Position numbers and translations under genes: made by a program. The notes under the pieces are model-generated. The model worked only from the letters and a program-made list of their open reading frames with translations, was not told the DNA's origin and did not search any database. 64,000 nt of DNA from Pseudotamlana haliotis (GTDB lineage Bacteria > Bacteroidota > Bacteroidia > Flavobacteriales > Flavobacteriaceae): the NCBI RefSeq assembly GCF_008806375.1, contig NZ_WAAT01000025.1, forward strand, positions 62,001-126,000, written 5' to 3'. Below are positions 17,796-26,076 of the stretch, piece after piece. Within the stretch, counting starts at the first letter, position 1, and every line of letters begins with the position of its first letter.

Positions 17796-19445
17796 ATGTA
17801 TCATTACCGTTTTTGCTTCGCGTTACTATTTACTTTAACTACAATTATTTCCGCGGAAGCGCAAAGTTTATTTTCAGAAAATCATAACTTTTCTAGACAG
17901 GACACTTTAAGAGGCAGTATTACGCCTGAACGCTCTTGGTGGGATTTAACATACTATCATTTAGATATCAAGGTTAAGCCAGACACCCAGTTCATTTCCG
18001 GAAAGAACACGATACAATATAAAGTTTTAGAGGAAAATAAAGTCCTGCAAATAGACTTACAGCAGCCTTTAAAAATCACGAAAGTGGTGCAAGACAACCA
18101 AGAATTGGCTGTAAAACATGAAGGAAACGCACATTTTATCCGTTTAAAAACCAATCAAGATATTGGAAGCGTACAAAACCTTGAGGTCTATTATGAAGGC
18201 CAGCCTAAAAAAGCAAAAAACGCCCCATGGGACGGTGGATTCTCGTGGAAAAAGGATAAAAACGGAAATGACTTTATAGCAACGTCGTGTCAAGGTTTAG
18301 GTGCTAGCGTTTGGTGGCCATGTAAAGATCATATGTATGATGAGGTCGATAGTATGCTCATAAGCGTTAACGTGCCAAAAGATTTAGTAGATGTCTCAAA
18401 CGGTAGACTTAGAAGTGTTGAAAAACACGCAGATTCTAAAACCTACTCTTGGTTTGTTGAAAACCCTATTAACAACTATGGCGTAAACGTAAATATTGGT
18501 GATTATATCCATTTTCATGAAGTATATGATGGCATAAAAGGCAAACTCGACATGGACTACTACGTCTTAAGAGGCAACCTTGAAAAGGCTAAAACGCATT
18601 TTAAAGATGCTCCAAAAATGATGAAAGCCTTTGAACATTGGTTTGGCCCCTATCCTTTTTATGAAGATGGCTATAAACTGGTTGAAGTACCTTATTTGGG
18701 CATGGAGCATCAAAGCTCTGTAACTTATGGTAATCAATATAAGCAAGGTTATTTGGGCAGTGACTTGTCAAGAACTGGTTGGGGTCTAAAGTTTGATTTT
18801 ATTATTATTCACGAGTCTGGACACGAATGGTTTGCCAACAACATCACAAACAAAGACATTGCAGACATGTGGATTCACGAGAGTTTTACAGCCTATTCTG
18901 AAAGTTTATTTCTAGATTATTATTACGGAAAAAAAGCGGCTTCTGAATATGTTATAGGCACCAGACGAACCATTTTAAACGACAAGCCCATGATTGGGCA
19001 CTACAATGTTAACAATGAAGGCTCTGGGGATATGTACTACAAAGGAGCTAACATGCTCCATACTTTAAGGCAGCTTATTGAGGATGATGAAAAATGGCGT
19101 AAGATTCTCGTAGGCATGAACAAAACATTCTATCACCAAACAGTTACCTCAGCTCAAATCGAGAATTATATCAGTAAAAATTCAGGGATTGATTTAACAG
19201 ATTTCTTTAATCAATATTTAAGAACTATTAAGATTCCTAGTTTAGAATATACAGTGTCAAATAATGTTCTAAAATACCGCTGGTCAAATGTGGTTGCCAG
19301 CTTTGACATGCCTATACAAGTAAAAATAAACGATGTAGAACAATGGATTTACCCGAATTCGCAATGGAAAACTATAAAAAATGAACATAAGATTTCAACT
19401 TTTGAACTAGACAATGATTTTTATGTAACTTCAAAAAAGATCTAA
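17796..19445 (+). CDS. M1-family zinc metallopeptidase, secreted
   Basis: This is an exported aminopeptidase-like enzyme of 549 residues with an N-terminal signal peptide (FCFALLFTLTTIISAEAQ). The gluzincin motif is complete: His339-Glu340-x-x-His343 in HESGHEWFANN and the third ligand Glu362 in WIHESF, exactly 18 residues after the second His. The usual substrate-side GxMEN of M1 enzymes is replaced by YLGMEHQSS. A saddle-like N-terminal domain (about 40-250) precedes the catalytic part. It lacks the long C-terminal helical domain, as do many Bacteroidota M1 homologues. The next gene starts 2 bases after its stop, so the two are probably cotranscribed. The substrate is unknown. Confidence 0.9.
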   Translation: MYHYRFCFALLFTLTTIISAEAQSLFSENHNFSRQDTLRGSITPERSWWDLTYYHLDIKVKPDTQFISGKNTIQYKVLEENKVLQIDLQQPLKITKVVQDNQELAVKHEGNAHFIRLKTNQDIGSVQNLEVYYEGQPKKAKNAPWDGGFSWKKDKNGNDFIATSCQGLGASVWWPCKDHMYDEVDSMLISVNVPKDLVDVSNGRLRSVEKHADSKTYSWFVENPINNYGVNVNIGDYIHFHEVYDGIKGKLDMDYYVLRGNLEKAKTHFKDAPKMMKAFEHWFGPYPFYEDGYKLVEVPYLGMEHQSSVTYGNQYKQGYLGSDLSRTGWGLKFDFIIIHESGHEWFANNITNKDIADMWIHESFTAYSESLFLDYYYGKKAASEYVIGTRRTILNDKPMIGHYNVNNEGSGDMYYKGANMLHTLRQLIEDDEKWRKILVGMNKTFYHQTVTSAQIENYISKNSGIDLTDFFNQYLRTIKIPSLEYTVSNNVLKYRWSNVVASFDMPIQVKINDVEQWIYPNSQWKTIKNEHKISTFELDNDFYVTSKKI

Positions 19446-19447
19446 CC

Positions 19448-20014
19448 ATGGAAGATCCTATCGAACTACATTTTGAACGCGACACCGATTGGTACGACTG
19501 GCTTCTTAAAAATCATAATAAAGAAAAAAGTGTTTACTTAATCTTTTATAAGCTTGAAACAAATAGACCAACCATGCGCTGGGAAGAGGCTGTAAAAGTA
19601 GCTTTGTGTTTCGGCTGGATAGATTCTAAAGTTCAAAGTTTAGGTGATGGTAAACGCCGACAATATTTTTCACCTAGAAAAGCAAACAGTAACTGGAGCG
19701 CTCTAAACAAAAAATATATTGATGAGTTAATTGCGACAAACTTAATGCAAGAATCGGGCTATAAAAGCATTCAAATTGCTAAAAAATCGGGGACGTGGAC
19801 TGCTATGGATGCTATTGAAAAAGGTATCGTTCCAAATGCTTTACAAGATGCTTTTAATCAAAACCCAAAAGCTTTTGAAAACTTCAATAACTTTGCAAAA
19901 AGTTATAAAAAATCATATCTCACCTATTTGAATAGTGCCAAACGTGAAGCCACCCAATTAAAAAGAATCAATGAAATTGTAAAGCTCTGCGAAGCAAATA
20001 AAAAAATGAGATAA
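19448..20014 (+). CDS. YdeI/OmpD-associated-like protein
   Basis: This is a soluble protein of 188 residues that resembles the YdeI (OmdA) group. The recognisable part is RWEEAVKVALCFGWIDSK (about 43-60), followed by an RQYFSPRKANSNWSALNKKY stretch, then a basic helical tail with NSAKREATQLKRINEIVKL. The function of the family is poorly defined; some members are linked to stress or peptide resistance. It begins 2 bases after the M1 peptidase stop and very likely shares its transcript. No terminator of its own is evident; the hairpin further on has its T-run on the opposite strand. Confidence 0.75.
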   Translation: MEDPIELHFERDTDWYDWLLKNHNKEKSVYLIFYKLETNRPTMRWEEAVKVALCFGWIDSKVQSLGDGKRRQYFSPRKANSNWSALNKKYIDELIATNLMQESGYKSIQIAKKSGTWTAMDAIEKGIVPNALQDAFNQNPKAFENFNNFAKSYKKSYLTYLNSAKREATQLKRINEIVKLCEANKKMR

Positions 20015-20090
20015 GGGTTGAAAGTATGGTATGCTTTTAAAAAATGAAGTCACGCTAAACGATGTCTTATAGCGCAAAATAAAACATAAA

Positions 20091-20120
20091 AAAACCCAAG
20101 ATCTTCACCTTGGGTTTACG
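20091..20120 (-). terminator. Terminator of the DUF4293 gene
   Basis: AAACCCAAG and CTTGGGTTT pair across 8 bases; the minus strand continues into a run of Ts. It lies 26 bases beyond the gene's stop. Confidence 0.75.
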
Positions 20121-20145
20121 CACTAATACTACTAAGATGTTAGGT

Positions 20146-20556
20146 TTAACGCAATCGATCTACAGATTTCACGAGATCTTCATCCTTCTTGATGGCCTTA
20201 TTGGCTAGGGCCAAAAACACGATAGAAACAATAGGGAGAAGCATCCCAATACCTTTCTCAGAAACCGCCGTTTCTCCAGATAAATTTAGAGATAAATACA
20301 CAAAAAATCCTAATAAAAAAAAGTTTAATATGATGTTAAGTCGTCCCAACATAAATTGTGACTTCCTATTTTTGTAACGTAGAATAGATACAATTGAAAA
20401 CAATGCTGATGTTAAAAAAGCGATATACTCGTATGTCGTATCATTAATAAATACTTTCACTCCTTCTGGAGTTGTGTATAATTCAAACATGAAAATTAGG
20501 CCACCAGAAACAATGGCTGCCAGCAATAGATAGATAGTTTGAATGCGTTGTATCAT
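20146..20556 (-). CDS. DUF4293 family membrane protein
   Basis: This is a small membrane protein of 136 residues with four predicted hydrophobic helices (about 8-27, 42-60, 72-91 and 103-120) and a charged C-terminus. It begins MIQRIQTIYLLLAAI, characteristic of the Bacteroidota-specific DUF4293 family, whose function is unknown. A TAnnTTTG box (TATTTTTG, minus strand, 20586-20579) gives a leader of about 19 bases. It is divergent from rho, the usual neighbour of this family as far as I recall. Confidence 0.85.
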   Translation of the reverse strand: MIQRIQTIYLLLAAIVSGGLIFMFELYTTPEGVKVFINDTTYEYIAFLTSALFSIVSILRYKNRKSQFMLGRLNIILNFFLLGFFVYLSLNLSGETAVSEKGIGMLLPIVSIVFLALANKAIKKDEDLVKSVDRLR

Positions 20557-20578
20557 TTGATTTTATAAAACTAGACCG

Positions 20579-20586
20579 CAAAAATA
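20579..20586 (-). promoter_or_regulatory. -7 box of the DUF4293 gene
   Basis: TATTTTTG on the minus strand, with a predicted start point near 20575. Confidence 0.45.
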
Positions 20587-20740
20587 AAAGAATTAATGCA
20601 AAAAAATAAAATAAAGTCGTATAATTGCAGTAATAATTCTCAACAGTCGCAAATACAAGCGATTAAATCTTCAGAATAAACTCATATTTTTCAGAATTAC
20701 TCAAGTAAGTGTTCAAATCAACATATTCAATTAAACATCA

Positions 20741-22435
20741 ATGTTTGAAATTTCACAATTAAAAGAAAAAAAACTCGCTGATTTACAGGAGATTGCAAAA
20801 AAACTGAATGTTCCTAAGTTTCGTTCATTAAAAAAATTAGATCTAGTATATCAAATATTAGACCAGCAAGCTGCAGATCCTAAAGCAGTTAAAGCAGCGG
20901 TAACTCCCTCTGAATCCTCTGAACCTGCTCGAGCAACAGAAGAAAAGGAAACAAAAGCAGCAACAAAACCTGCTCCAAGAAAACCTAGACAGCGTGTTCA
21001 AAAACCTGCTAGAAATACAACTCCAAAAACAGAAGATCAAACTGTTAATACTCCGGCTAAAGCCGAAGTACCAAAAACAGAAGCTTCTCAAGCTGAAGCC
21101 CCTAAAAAAGTACCAGCTCCAAAGGAAGCTCCTAAAAAGGAAAGCACGCCAAAACAAAAAAGTCAAAACGACGGCCCTAAAAAGCCAAACCCAAGACCTC
21201 AGAATAATCAAAATAATAACCAGAACAGCAACAAAAACCAACAACGCAATCAAAAAAACGGCAATGTTGAAAAAGGTAACAAAGACAACCGTAACCGTTA
21301 CCGTGAGCCTGATTATGAATTTGATGCTATTATTGAAAGTGAAGGTGTTTTAGACATCATGCAAGATGGCTATGGATTTTTACGTTCTTCTGATTACAAC
21401 TATTTATCATCACCAGATGATATTTATGTATCACAATCTCAAATTAGATTATTTGGATTAAAAACAGGCGATACGGTTTTAGGACATGTGCGTCCACCAA
21501 AAGAAGGTGAAAAATATTTCCCTTTAATTAAAGTAAGTAAGATTAATGGTCAGAGTCCGAATGTCGTAAGAGACCGTGTGTCTTTTGAACATTTAACGCC
21601 ATTATTTCCTCAAGAGAAATTTAATATCGCTGAAAAACAAAGTACGATTTCAACTCGAATCATGGATTTGTTTGCACCTATTGGTAAAGGACAACGTGGT
21701 ATGATTGTATCACAACCAAAAACAGGTAAAACCATGTTACTTAAGGATGTTGCCAATGCTATTGCAGCCAACCATCCTGAAGTTTACCAAATGATTTTAC
21801 TTATTGATGAGCGTCCTGAAGAGGTAACAGACATGCAACGTAATGTACGTGGTGAAGTTATTGCTTCTACTTTCGACAAAGAAGCACATGAGCACGTTAA
21901 AATTGCTAATATCGTACTTGAAAAGGCAAAACGTTTAGTTGAATGTGGCCATGACGTTGTTATCCTATTAGATTCTATCACACGTTTAGCCCGTGCCTAC
22001 AATACGGTACAACCAGCCTCTGGTAAAATATTAAGTGGTGGTGTTGATGCTAATGCACTCCACAAACCAAAACGTTTCTTTGGTGCAGCACGTAATATTG
22101 AAAATGGTGGTTCATTAACCATTATTGCTACAGCACTGACCGAAACAGGCTCTAAAATGGACGAGGTGATTTTTGAAGAATTTAAAGGAACCGGTAACAT
22201 GGAGCTTCAGTTAGATAGAAAAATTTCTAACCGTAGAATTTTCCCTGCTATTGATTTAACCTCATCAAGTACACGTCGCGATGATATTTTATTAGACGAC
22301 ACTACCGTACAGCGTATGTGGGTGATGCGTAAGTATCTTGCAGACATGAATCCTGTTGAAGCCATGGAATTCATCAATGAGCGCTTCAAACAAACAAAAA
22401 ATAATGAAGAGTTTTTAATTTCTATGAACGGATAA
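20741..22435 (+). CDS. rho: Transcription termination factor Rho with long disordered insertion
   Basis: This is the hexameric RNA helicase that terminates transcription. Its 564 residues exceed the 419 of E. coli. After the helical Rho_N domain (1-45) comes a low-complexity region (about 46-190) rich in Lys, Pro, Glu, Asn and Gln, ending in Asn/Gln runs. The cold-shock-like RNA-binding domain starts at about 192 ([12 protein letters not shown], ports near SPDDIYVS). The ATPase follows with a P-loop in VSQPKTGKT (about 323-331), a Walker B region in [16 protein letters not shown], the Q-loop in [21 protein letters not shown], and the R-finger region. A weak TATAATTG box at 20620 leaves a leader of over 100 bases, which fits autoregulation. 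A terminator follows. Confidence 0.97.
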   Translation: MFEISQLKEKKLADLQEIAKKLNVPKFRSLKKLDLVYQILDQQAADPKAVKAAVTPSESSEPARATEEKETKAATKPAPRKPRQRVQKPARNTTPKTEDQTVNTPAKAEVPKTEASQAEAPKKVPAPKEAPKKESTPKQKSQNDGPKKPNPRPQNNQNNNQNSNKNQQRNQKNGNVEKGNKDNRNRYREPDYEFDAIIESEGVLDIMQDGYGFLRSSDYNYLSSPDDIYVSQSQIRLFGLKTGDTVLGHVRPPKEGEKYFPLIKVSKINGQSPNVVRDRVSFEHLTPLFPQEKFNIAEKQSTISTRIMDLFAPIGKGQRGMIVSQPKTGKTMLLKDVANAIAANHPEVYQMILLIDERPEEVTDMQRNVRGEVIASTFDKEAHEHVKIANIVLEKAKRLVECGHDVVILLDSITRLARAYNTVQPASGKILSGGVDANALHKPKRFFGAARNIENGGSLTIIATALTETGSKMDEVIFEEFKGTGNMELQLDRKISNRRIFPAIDLTSSSTRRDDILLDDTTVQRMWVMRKYLADMNPVEAMEFINERFKQTKNNEEFLISMNG

Positions 22436-22454
22436 GAACTTAAACATACTATTT

Positions 22455-22488
22455 AAAAGCCTTAACATATTTTGTTGAGGCTTTTTTT
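22455..22488 (+). terminator. Terminator of rho
   Basis: AAAAGCCTTAACA pairs with TGTTGAGGC and is followed by eight Ts. Confidence 0.9.
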
Positions 22489-22591
22489 GTATCAATAAGT
22501 GATTAGTAACTTCTTAAAAAAGCATGAAATTCAAGTTAAAATTAGTAATTTGAAAACTCGTAATACAAAAGTTCTACAAACCTTACAATTC

Positions 22592-23284
22592 ATGAATTAT
22601 AAATCGTTGTTCTTATTATTAATTATATTTTTTACAGGAAAAAGCTTTGCGCAACTTCAGCCTTATACAACGGAAGCTAACACCCAAGAAATTTACCAAT
22701 ACCTCTTATACACACCAAATAAGAAGCAAGAACAGTACCCATTAGTGGTTTCATTACATGGAGGTGCAAACAGTGATACCGATCTTAATATTGTAAAAAT
22801 ACATGGCATTCCAAAACGAATAGCTGAAGGCAAAGATTTTCCTTTTTATGTATTTGCACCTTTAAATCCGAATAAAAAAGGCTTATGGAACGGCAGACAA
22901 ATTCACCAAATGGTGATGAAGTTAGCCGACTCCTTACCTATTGATAAAAAACGTATCTATTTAACAGGGCTTAGCCGTGGTGGTGAAGGCATATGGCGTG
23001 TGGCTGTAAATCATCCAGACACTTATGCTGCGATGCTTTCGGTTTGCGCTGCAGATATTCCTATGATTTATATAAAATGGGCTAAAAACCTGCCCGTATG
23101 GTTTTTTCATGGAGAAAAAGACGCTGTGGTTCCTGTAGAACAAACTAAAGATGCTTATAAGATCTTAAAGAAACTCAATCCGAAAACAAAACTCACCATA
23201 TATCCGCATGCCACTCACGACAGTTGGACAGAAACTTATAATAATGAAGCGGTTTACTCTTGGTTATTGGAACAACACTTATAA
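22592..23284 (+). CDS. Secreted alpha/beta-hydrolase (esterase-like)
   Basis: This is an exported hydrolase of 230 residues from ATG 22592. It has a signal peptide (MNYKSLFLLLIIFFTGKSFAQ). The alpha/beta-hydrolase core shows the oxyanion segment VVSLHGGAN, the nucleophile elbow LTGLSRGGEG (Gly-x-Ser-x-Gly), an Asp after FFHGEKDAVVP and the catalytic His in YPHATHDSWTE. This arrangement matches feruloyl-esterase/poly(hydroxyalkanoate)-depolymerase-like and phospholipase/carboxylesterase families. The substrate cannot be told. The open frame extends to 22499, but that extension has no signal peptide. It stands alone between two terminators. Confidence 0.82.
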   Translation: MNYKSLFLLLIIFFTGKSFAQLQPYTTEANTQEIYQYLLYTPNKKQEQYPLVVSLHGGANSDTDLNIVKIHGIPKRIAEGKDFPFYVFAPLNPNKKGLWNGRQIHQMVMKLADSLPIDKKRIYLTGLSRGGEGIWRVAVNHPDTYAAMLSVCAADIPMIYIKWAKNLPVWFFHGEKDAVVPVEQTKDAYKILKKLNPKTKLTIYPHATHDSWTETYNNEAVYSWLLEQHL

Positions 23285-23310
23285 ACAAGAAACTTTCATT
23301 TAGATATAAT

Positions 23311-23346
23311 AAAAAAGCCCTAACATCAAGTGTTAAGGCTTTTTTT
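23311..23346. terminator. Bidirectional terminator
   Basis: AAAAAAGCCCTAACA and TGTTAAGGCTTTTTT form a hairpin with A-runs on one side and T-runs on the other. It serves both the hydrolase gene and the convergent gene at 23377. Confidence 0.85.
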
Positions 23347-23376
23347 ATTATTTTGAAAAACGCTTAGATTCTAAAA

Positions 23377-23760
23377 TTAGTAATCTAATAGTAACGCTTT
23401 GTATGCTTTTAGGTCAGCAATATTCGTTTTATTCTTTAAGTTTCTAGTTAAAGAAATCACATATTTAAGACTTTCTACAGGATCTACAACCGCTGCCGTT
23501 TCTTCAGCGTCAATAATAGTTTCTCCATTTTCGTCTAAAATCTCATCATCATCTTCTGGCATTGGAATAAAGAATGAACCGTTTTCTTCTATATGCTCGT
23601 AAGCGTACCTTAGCACTTTTACAACAAGAGGGGCCTCCTCTTCTATCGCATAGGTTCTTAATGCTTTAATATCGCTTATTAACGTATCAGTATTGATTCC
23701 AGTGTTATCAAGGTCTTCTAGAATCTTATCAATTAATTTGATTGCTTTTGTATTTTCCAA
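23377..23760 (-). CDS. Conserved hypothetical protein, non-ATG start
   Basis: This is a soluble, acidic, mostly helical protein of about 127 residues. I do not recognise a named family. It has two helical ends (AIKLIDKILEDLDNTGI and SLKYVISLTRNLKNKT) around an acidic linker with EDDDEILDENGETI. The frame has no ATG: TTG 23760 is the first ordinary start, and an ATT at 23769 would give a protein starting with Met-Thr-Ser-Leu-Glu. A TAAATTTG box at 23807-23800 (minus strand) predicts a start point near 23796, so both fit. It is convergent with the hydrolase gene across a shared terminator and is transcribed away from rpsT. Confidence 0.7.
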   Translation of the reverse strand: MENTKAIKLIDKILEDLDNTGINTDTLISDIKALRTYAIEEEAPLVVKVLRYAYEHIEENGSFFIPMPEDDDEILDENGETIIDAEETAAVVDPVESLKYVISLTRNLKNKTNIADLKAYKALLLDY

Positions 23761-23889
23761 AGAGGTAATATTATGTGAGTTATTAACTTTTTACAGATGC
23801 AAATTTATAGTATTAAAACAAAACATACTTACTTTTATATGCTTTTTTTACACCGACTTTGGTATGAAATATACTTAACTAAAGTGCAT

Positions 23890-23923
23890 AAAAAAAGCTT
23901 CTCATTTCTGAGAAGCTTTTAAA
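23890..23923 (-). terminator. Terminator of rpsT
   Basis: GCTTCTCA-TTTC-TGAGAAGC forms a perfect 8-bp stem; the minus strand then runs into seven Ts. Confidence 0.9.
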
Positions 23924-23953
23924 TATTTTAAAATCTTAAGTCGAACTTACTTA

Positions 23954-24205
23954 TTAAAGTGCTGCAACGTGTTTTGCTAAACCAGATTTAAGGTTAGCTG
24001 CTTTGTTAGCATGAATAACGTTTTTCTTCGCTAATTTATCTAACATAGACACTACAGAAGGATATAAAGCCTCAGCTTCTTTCTTATCTGTTAACTCACG
24101 TAATTTTTTGATAGCATTACGCGTAGTCTTGTGCTTATACTTGTTAGTTAAGCGCTTCGCTTCGTTACTTCTTATTCTTTTTAATGCTGACTTATGATTT
24201 GCCAT
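23954..24205 (-). CDS. rpsT: 30S ribosomal protein S20
   Basis: This small basic ribosomal protein of 83 residues binds 16S rRNA early in 30S assembly. It starts [19 protein letters not shown], the standard S20 N-terminus, and is rich in Lys and Arg throughout, with GLAKHVAAL at the end. It lies 23 bases downstream of the tRNA-Glu gene on the same strand, so the tRNA promoter may also serve it. A good terminator follows the stop. Confidence 0.97.
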   Translation of the reverse strand: MANHKSALKRIRSNEAKRLTNKYKHKTTRNAIKKLRELTDKKEAEALYPSVVSMLDKLAKKNVIHANKAANLKSGLAKHVAAL

Positions 24206-24228
24206 TTTCTTTTCTTATTAAAATATTG

Positions 24229-24300
24229 TAGCCCGTAGGGGAATCGAACCCCTCTTACCAGGATGAAAACCTGGCGTCCTAGCCGATAGACGAACGGGCC
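24229..24300 (-). tRNA. tRNA-Glu (anticodon TTC)
   Basis: The minus strand reads as a complete 72-base cloverleaf: acceptor GGCCCGT with ACGGGCT (the first pair is G-U), anticodon stem CCAGG/CCTGG with loop TTTTCAT, and a T arm GGGG-TTCGATT-CCCC. The anticodon TTC gives Glu. No CCA is encoded (CAA follows the discriminator A). Confidence 0.97.
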
Positions 24301-24319
24301 ATTTGTTTTTTTGAGTTTG

Positions 24320-24349
24320 CAAAGATAAACTTAATTTACTAATCTGCAA
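24320..24349 (-). promoter_or_regulatory. Promoter of tRNA-Glu
   Basis: On the minus strand, TTG (24349-24347), 19 bases, then TATCTTTG (24327-24320). The start point would be about 16 bases before the tRNA. Confidence 0.65.
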
Positions 24350-24441
24350 CTTAAATTTTACTTTTTTTTATCTCAATGCTTTCAAATAACATACAATGTT
24401 TTCCATTGCGGGTGCAAATTTACAACTTATTTTCACTTTTA

Positions 24442-24486
24442 CAAGCACTAAATAAACTTTTTTTAAAAAAAATTATTTAGTGCTTG
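24442..24486 (-). terminator. Long hairpin downstream of proS
   Basis: CAAGCACTAAATAA pairs perfectly with TTATTTAGTGCTTG, and the inner T7/A8 tract extends the stem almost to the tip. It begins 13 bases after the proS stop and probably terminates it. Confidence 0.65.
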
Positions 24487-24498
24487 CTTTTTCATTGA

Positions 24499-25977
24499 TT
24501 AATAAGCTTTTGCGAATAACACACGTTGTGCAGAAGGTTTCCCTGAATACACGCATACACCTGGTTCTACTGGTCCTTCTAAAGGAACACACCTAATTGT
24601 GGCCTTTGTGATTTCCTTAATTTTATCTTCTGTTTCTGTTGTACCATCCCAGTGTGCCGAGATAAAACCTGTTTTATTTTCTAAAACGTCTTTAAATTCT
24701 TCAAAAGAATTAACTTCTGTAATATGACTATCTCTAAAATCTAGAGCTTTATTAAATAAGGTGTCTTGTATTTCCTTTAATAAGTTTTCTATGGTTTCGG
24801 TTAAATTGTTTAAATCAACCACTTGCTTGCTTAGTGTGTCACGACGAGCAAGCTCTACTGTTCCATTAGCTAAATCTTTTGGCCCGATTGCAATTCGTAA
24901 CGGTACACCTTGTAATTCATGCTGAGCAAATTTTGCTCCTGGCCTATGTGTATCACGGTTATCAAATTTAACCGTAATGTGCTTCGCTCTTAAATCGGTT
25001 AAAATGCTATTTGCGACTTCCGTGATGTTATTTAAATCTTCTTCACTCTTATATATAGGAACAATAACCACTTGGTTTGGTGCTAAACTTGGCGGTAACA
25101 CTAATCCGTGATCATCACTATGTGTCATAATCAAAGCCCCCATGAGTCGCGTAGAAACACCCCATGACGTTGCCCAGACGTGATCTTGTTTTCCTTCTTT
25201 ATTAGCGAACTTAACATCAAATGCTTTAGCAAAATTCTGACCTAAGAAATGTGATGTTCCAGCCTGTAAGGCTTTCCCATCTTGCATTAAGGCTTCAATA
25301 CAATAAGTTTCATCAGCTCCAGCAAAACGTTCACTTTCTGTTTTTAATCCTTGTATAACAGGAATAGCCATAAACTTCTCAGCAAACGTAGCATAGACAT
25401 TATTCATTAACGCCGCTTCGTCTAAGGCTTCTTTTTTAGTCGCGTGAGCTGTATGACCTTCTTGCCACAAAAACTCAGCTGTTCTTAAAAATAAGCGTGT
25501 ACGCATTTCCCAACGTACCACATTAGCCCATTGGTTTATTAATAAAGGTAAATCTCTATAAGATTGTACCCATCCTCTAAAAGTATTCCAGATAATCGCC
25601 TCACTAGTTGGTCTTACTACCAGCTCCTCCTCCAATTTAGCTTCTGGATCTACGCGTAGCTTCCCTGGTTTATCAGGGTCATTTTGTAATCTATAATGGG
25701 TAACAACAGCACATTCTTTTGCAAAACCTTCTGCATTTTTTTCTTCAGCTTCAAACAAGCTTTTAGGTACAAGTAAAGGAAAGTAAGCGTTTTGATGCCC
25801 CGTTTCTTTAAACATACGATCTAATTCTGCTTGCATCTTTTCCCAAATAGCATAACCGTAAGGCTTAATAACCATACAACCCCTAACTGCCGAATTCTCA
25901 GCTAGATCAGCCTTGACAACCAATTCGTTATACCATTTTGAATAATCTTGCGCTCTACTAGTAAGTTTTTTGCTCAT
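24499..25977 (-). CDS. proS: Prolyl-tRNA synthetase (short, eukaryote/archaeon-like type)
   Basis: This class II synthetase charges tRNA-Pro. From ATG 25977 it has 492 residues, the short ProS type without the YbaK-like editing insertion and with a C-terminal domain. Class II motif 1 lies around [17 protein letters not shown], motif 2 near [23 protein letters not shown], and motif 3 near [26 protein letters not shown]. The frame is open to 26061, but the extra 28 residues are not homologue-like and overlap the divergent promoter. It faces the repeat-rich lipoprotein gene divergently across 99 bases. Confidence 0.95.
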   Translation of the reverse strand: MSKKLTSRAQDYSKWYNELVVKADLAENSAVRGCMVIKPYGYAIWEKMQAELDRMFKETGHQNAYFPLLVPKSLFEAEEKNAEGFAKECAVVTHYRLQNDPDKPGKLRVDPEAKLEEELVVRPTSEAIIWNTFRGWVQSYRDLPLLINQWANVVRWEMRTRLFLRTAEFLWQEGHTAHATKKEALDEAALMNNVYATFAEKFMAIPVIQGLKTESERFAGADETYCIEALMQDGKALQAGTSHFLGQNFAKAFDVKFANKEGKQDHVWATSWGVSTRLMGALIMTHSDDHGLVLPPSLAPNQVVIVPIYKSEEDLNNITEVANSILTDLRAKHITVKFDNRDTHRPGAKFAQHELQGVPLRIAIGPKDLANGTVELARRDTLSKQVVDLNNLTETIENLLKEIQDTLFNKALDFRDSHITEVNSFEEFKDVLENKTGFISAHWDGTTETEDKIKEITKATIRCVPLEGPVEPGVCVYSGKPSAQRVLFAKAY

Positions 25978-26040
25978 ATCGTTTTTTTGGCACAAATGTT
26001 GTACCTCTGTTAAATATAAAAATAGTTCAGCAAAACTAAC

Positions 26041-26048
26041 TATTTTTG
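26041..26048 (+). promoter_or_regulatory. -7 box of the Gly/Tyr-rich lipoprotein gene
   Basis: TATTTTTG lies 28 bases before ATG 26077, giving a leader of about 25 bases. Confidence 0.5.
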
Positions 26049-26076
26049 TGATGTTCAACAATTAAAATAAACAGAT

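Noticed and set aside
20858-21253. Long minus-strand frame opposite the disordered part of rho
   Set aside because: It is a shadow of biased codons (Lys/Asn/Pro-rich) on the coding strand and encodes an implausible Phe/Arg/Cys-rich string.
23315-23346. Shared GCC(T/C)TAACA hairpins after rho and after the hydrolase as a mobile repeat
   Set aside because: The similarity is limited to a short stem and both fit ordinary terminators.
25978-26061. N-terminal extension of proS
   Set aside because: The extra 28 residues are not like other short ProS proteins and overlap the divergent promoter.
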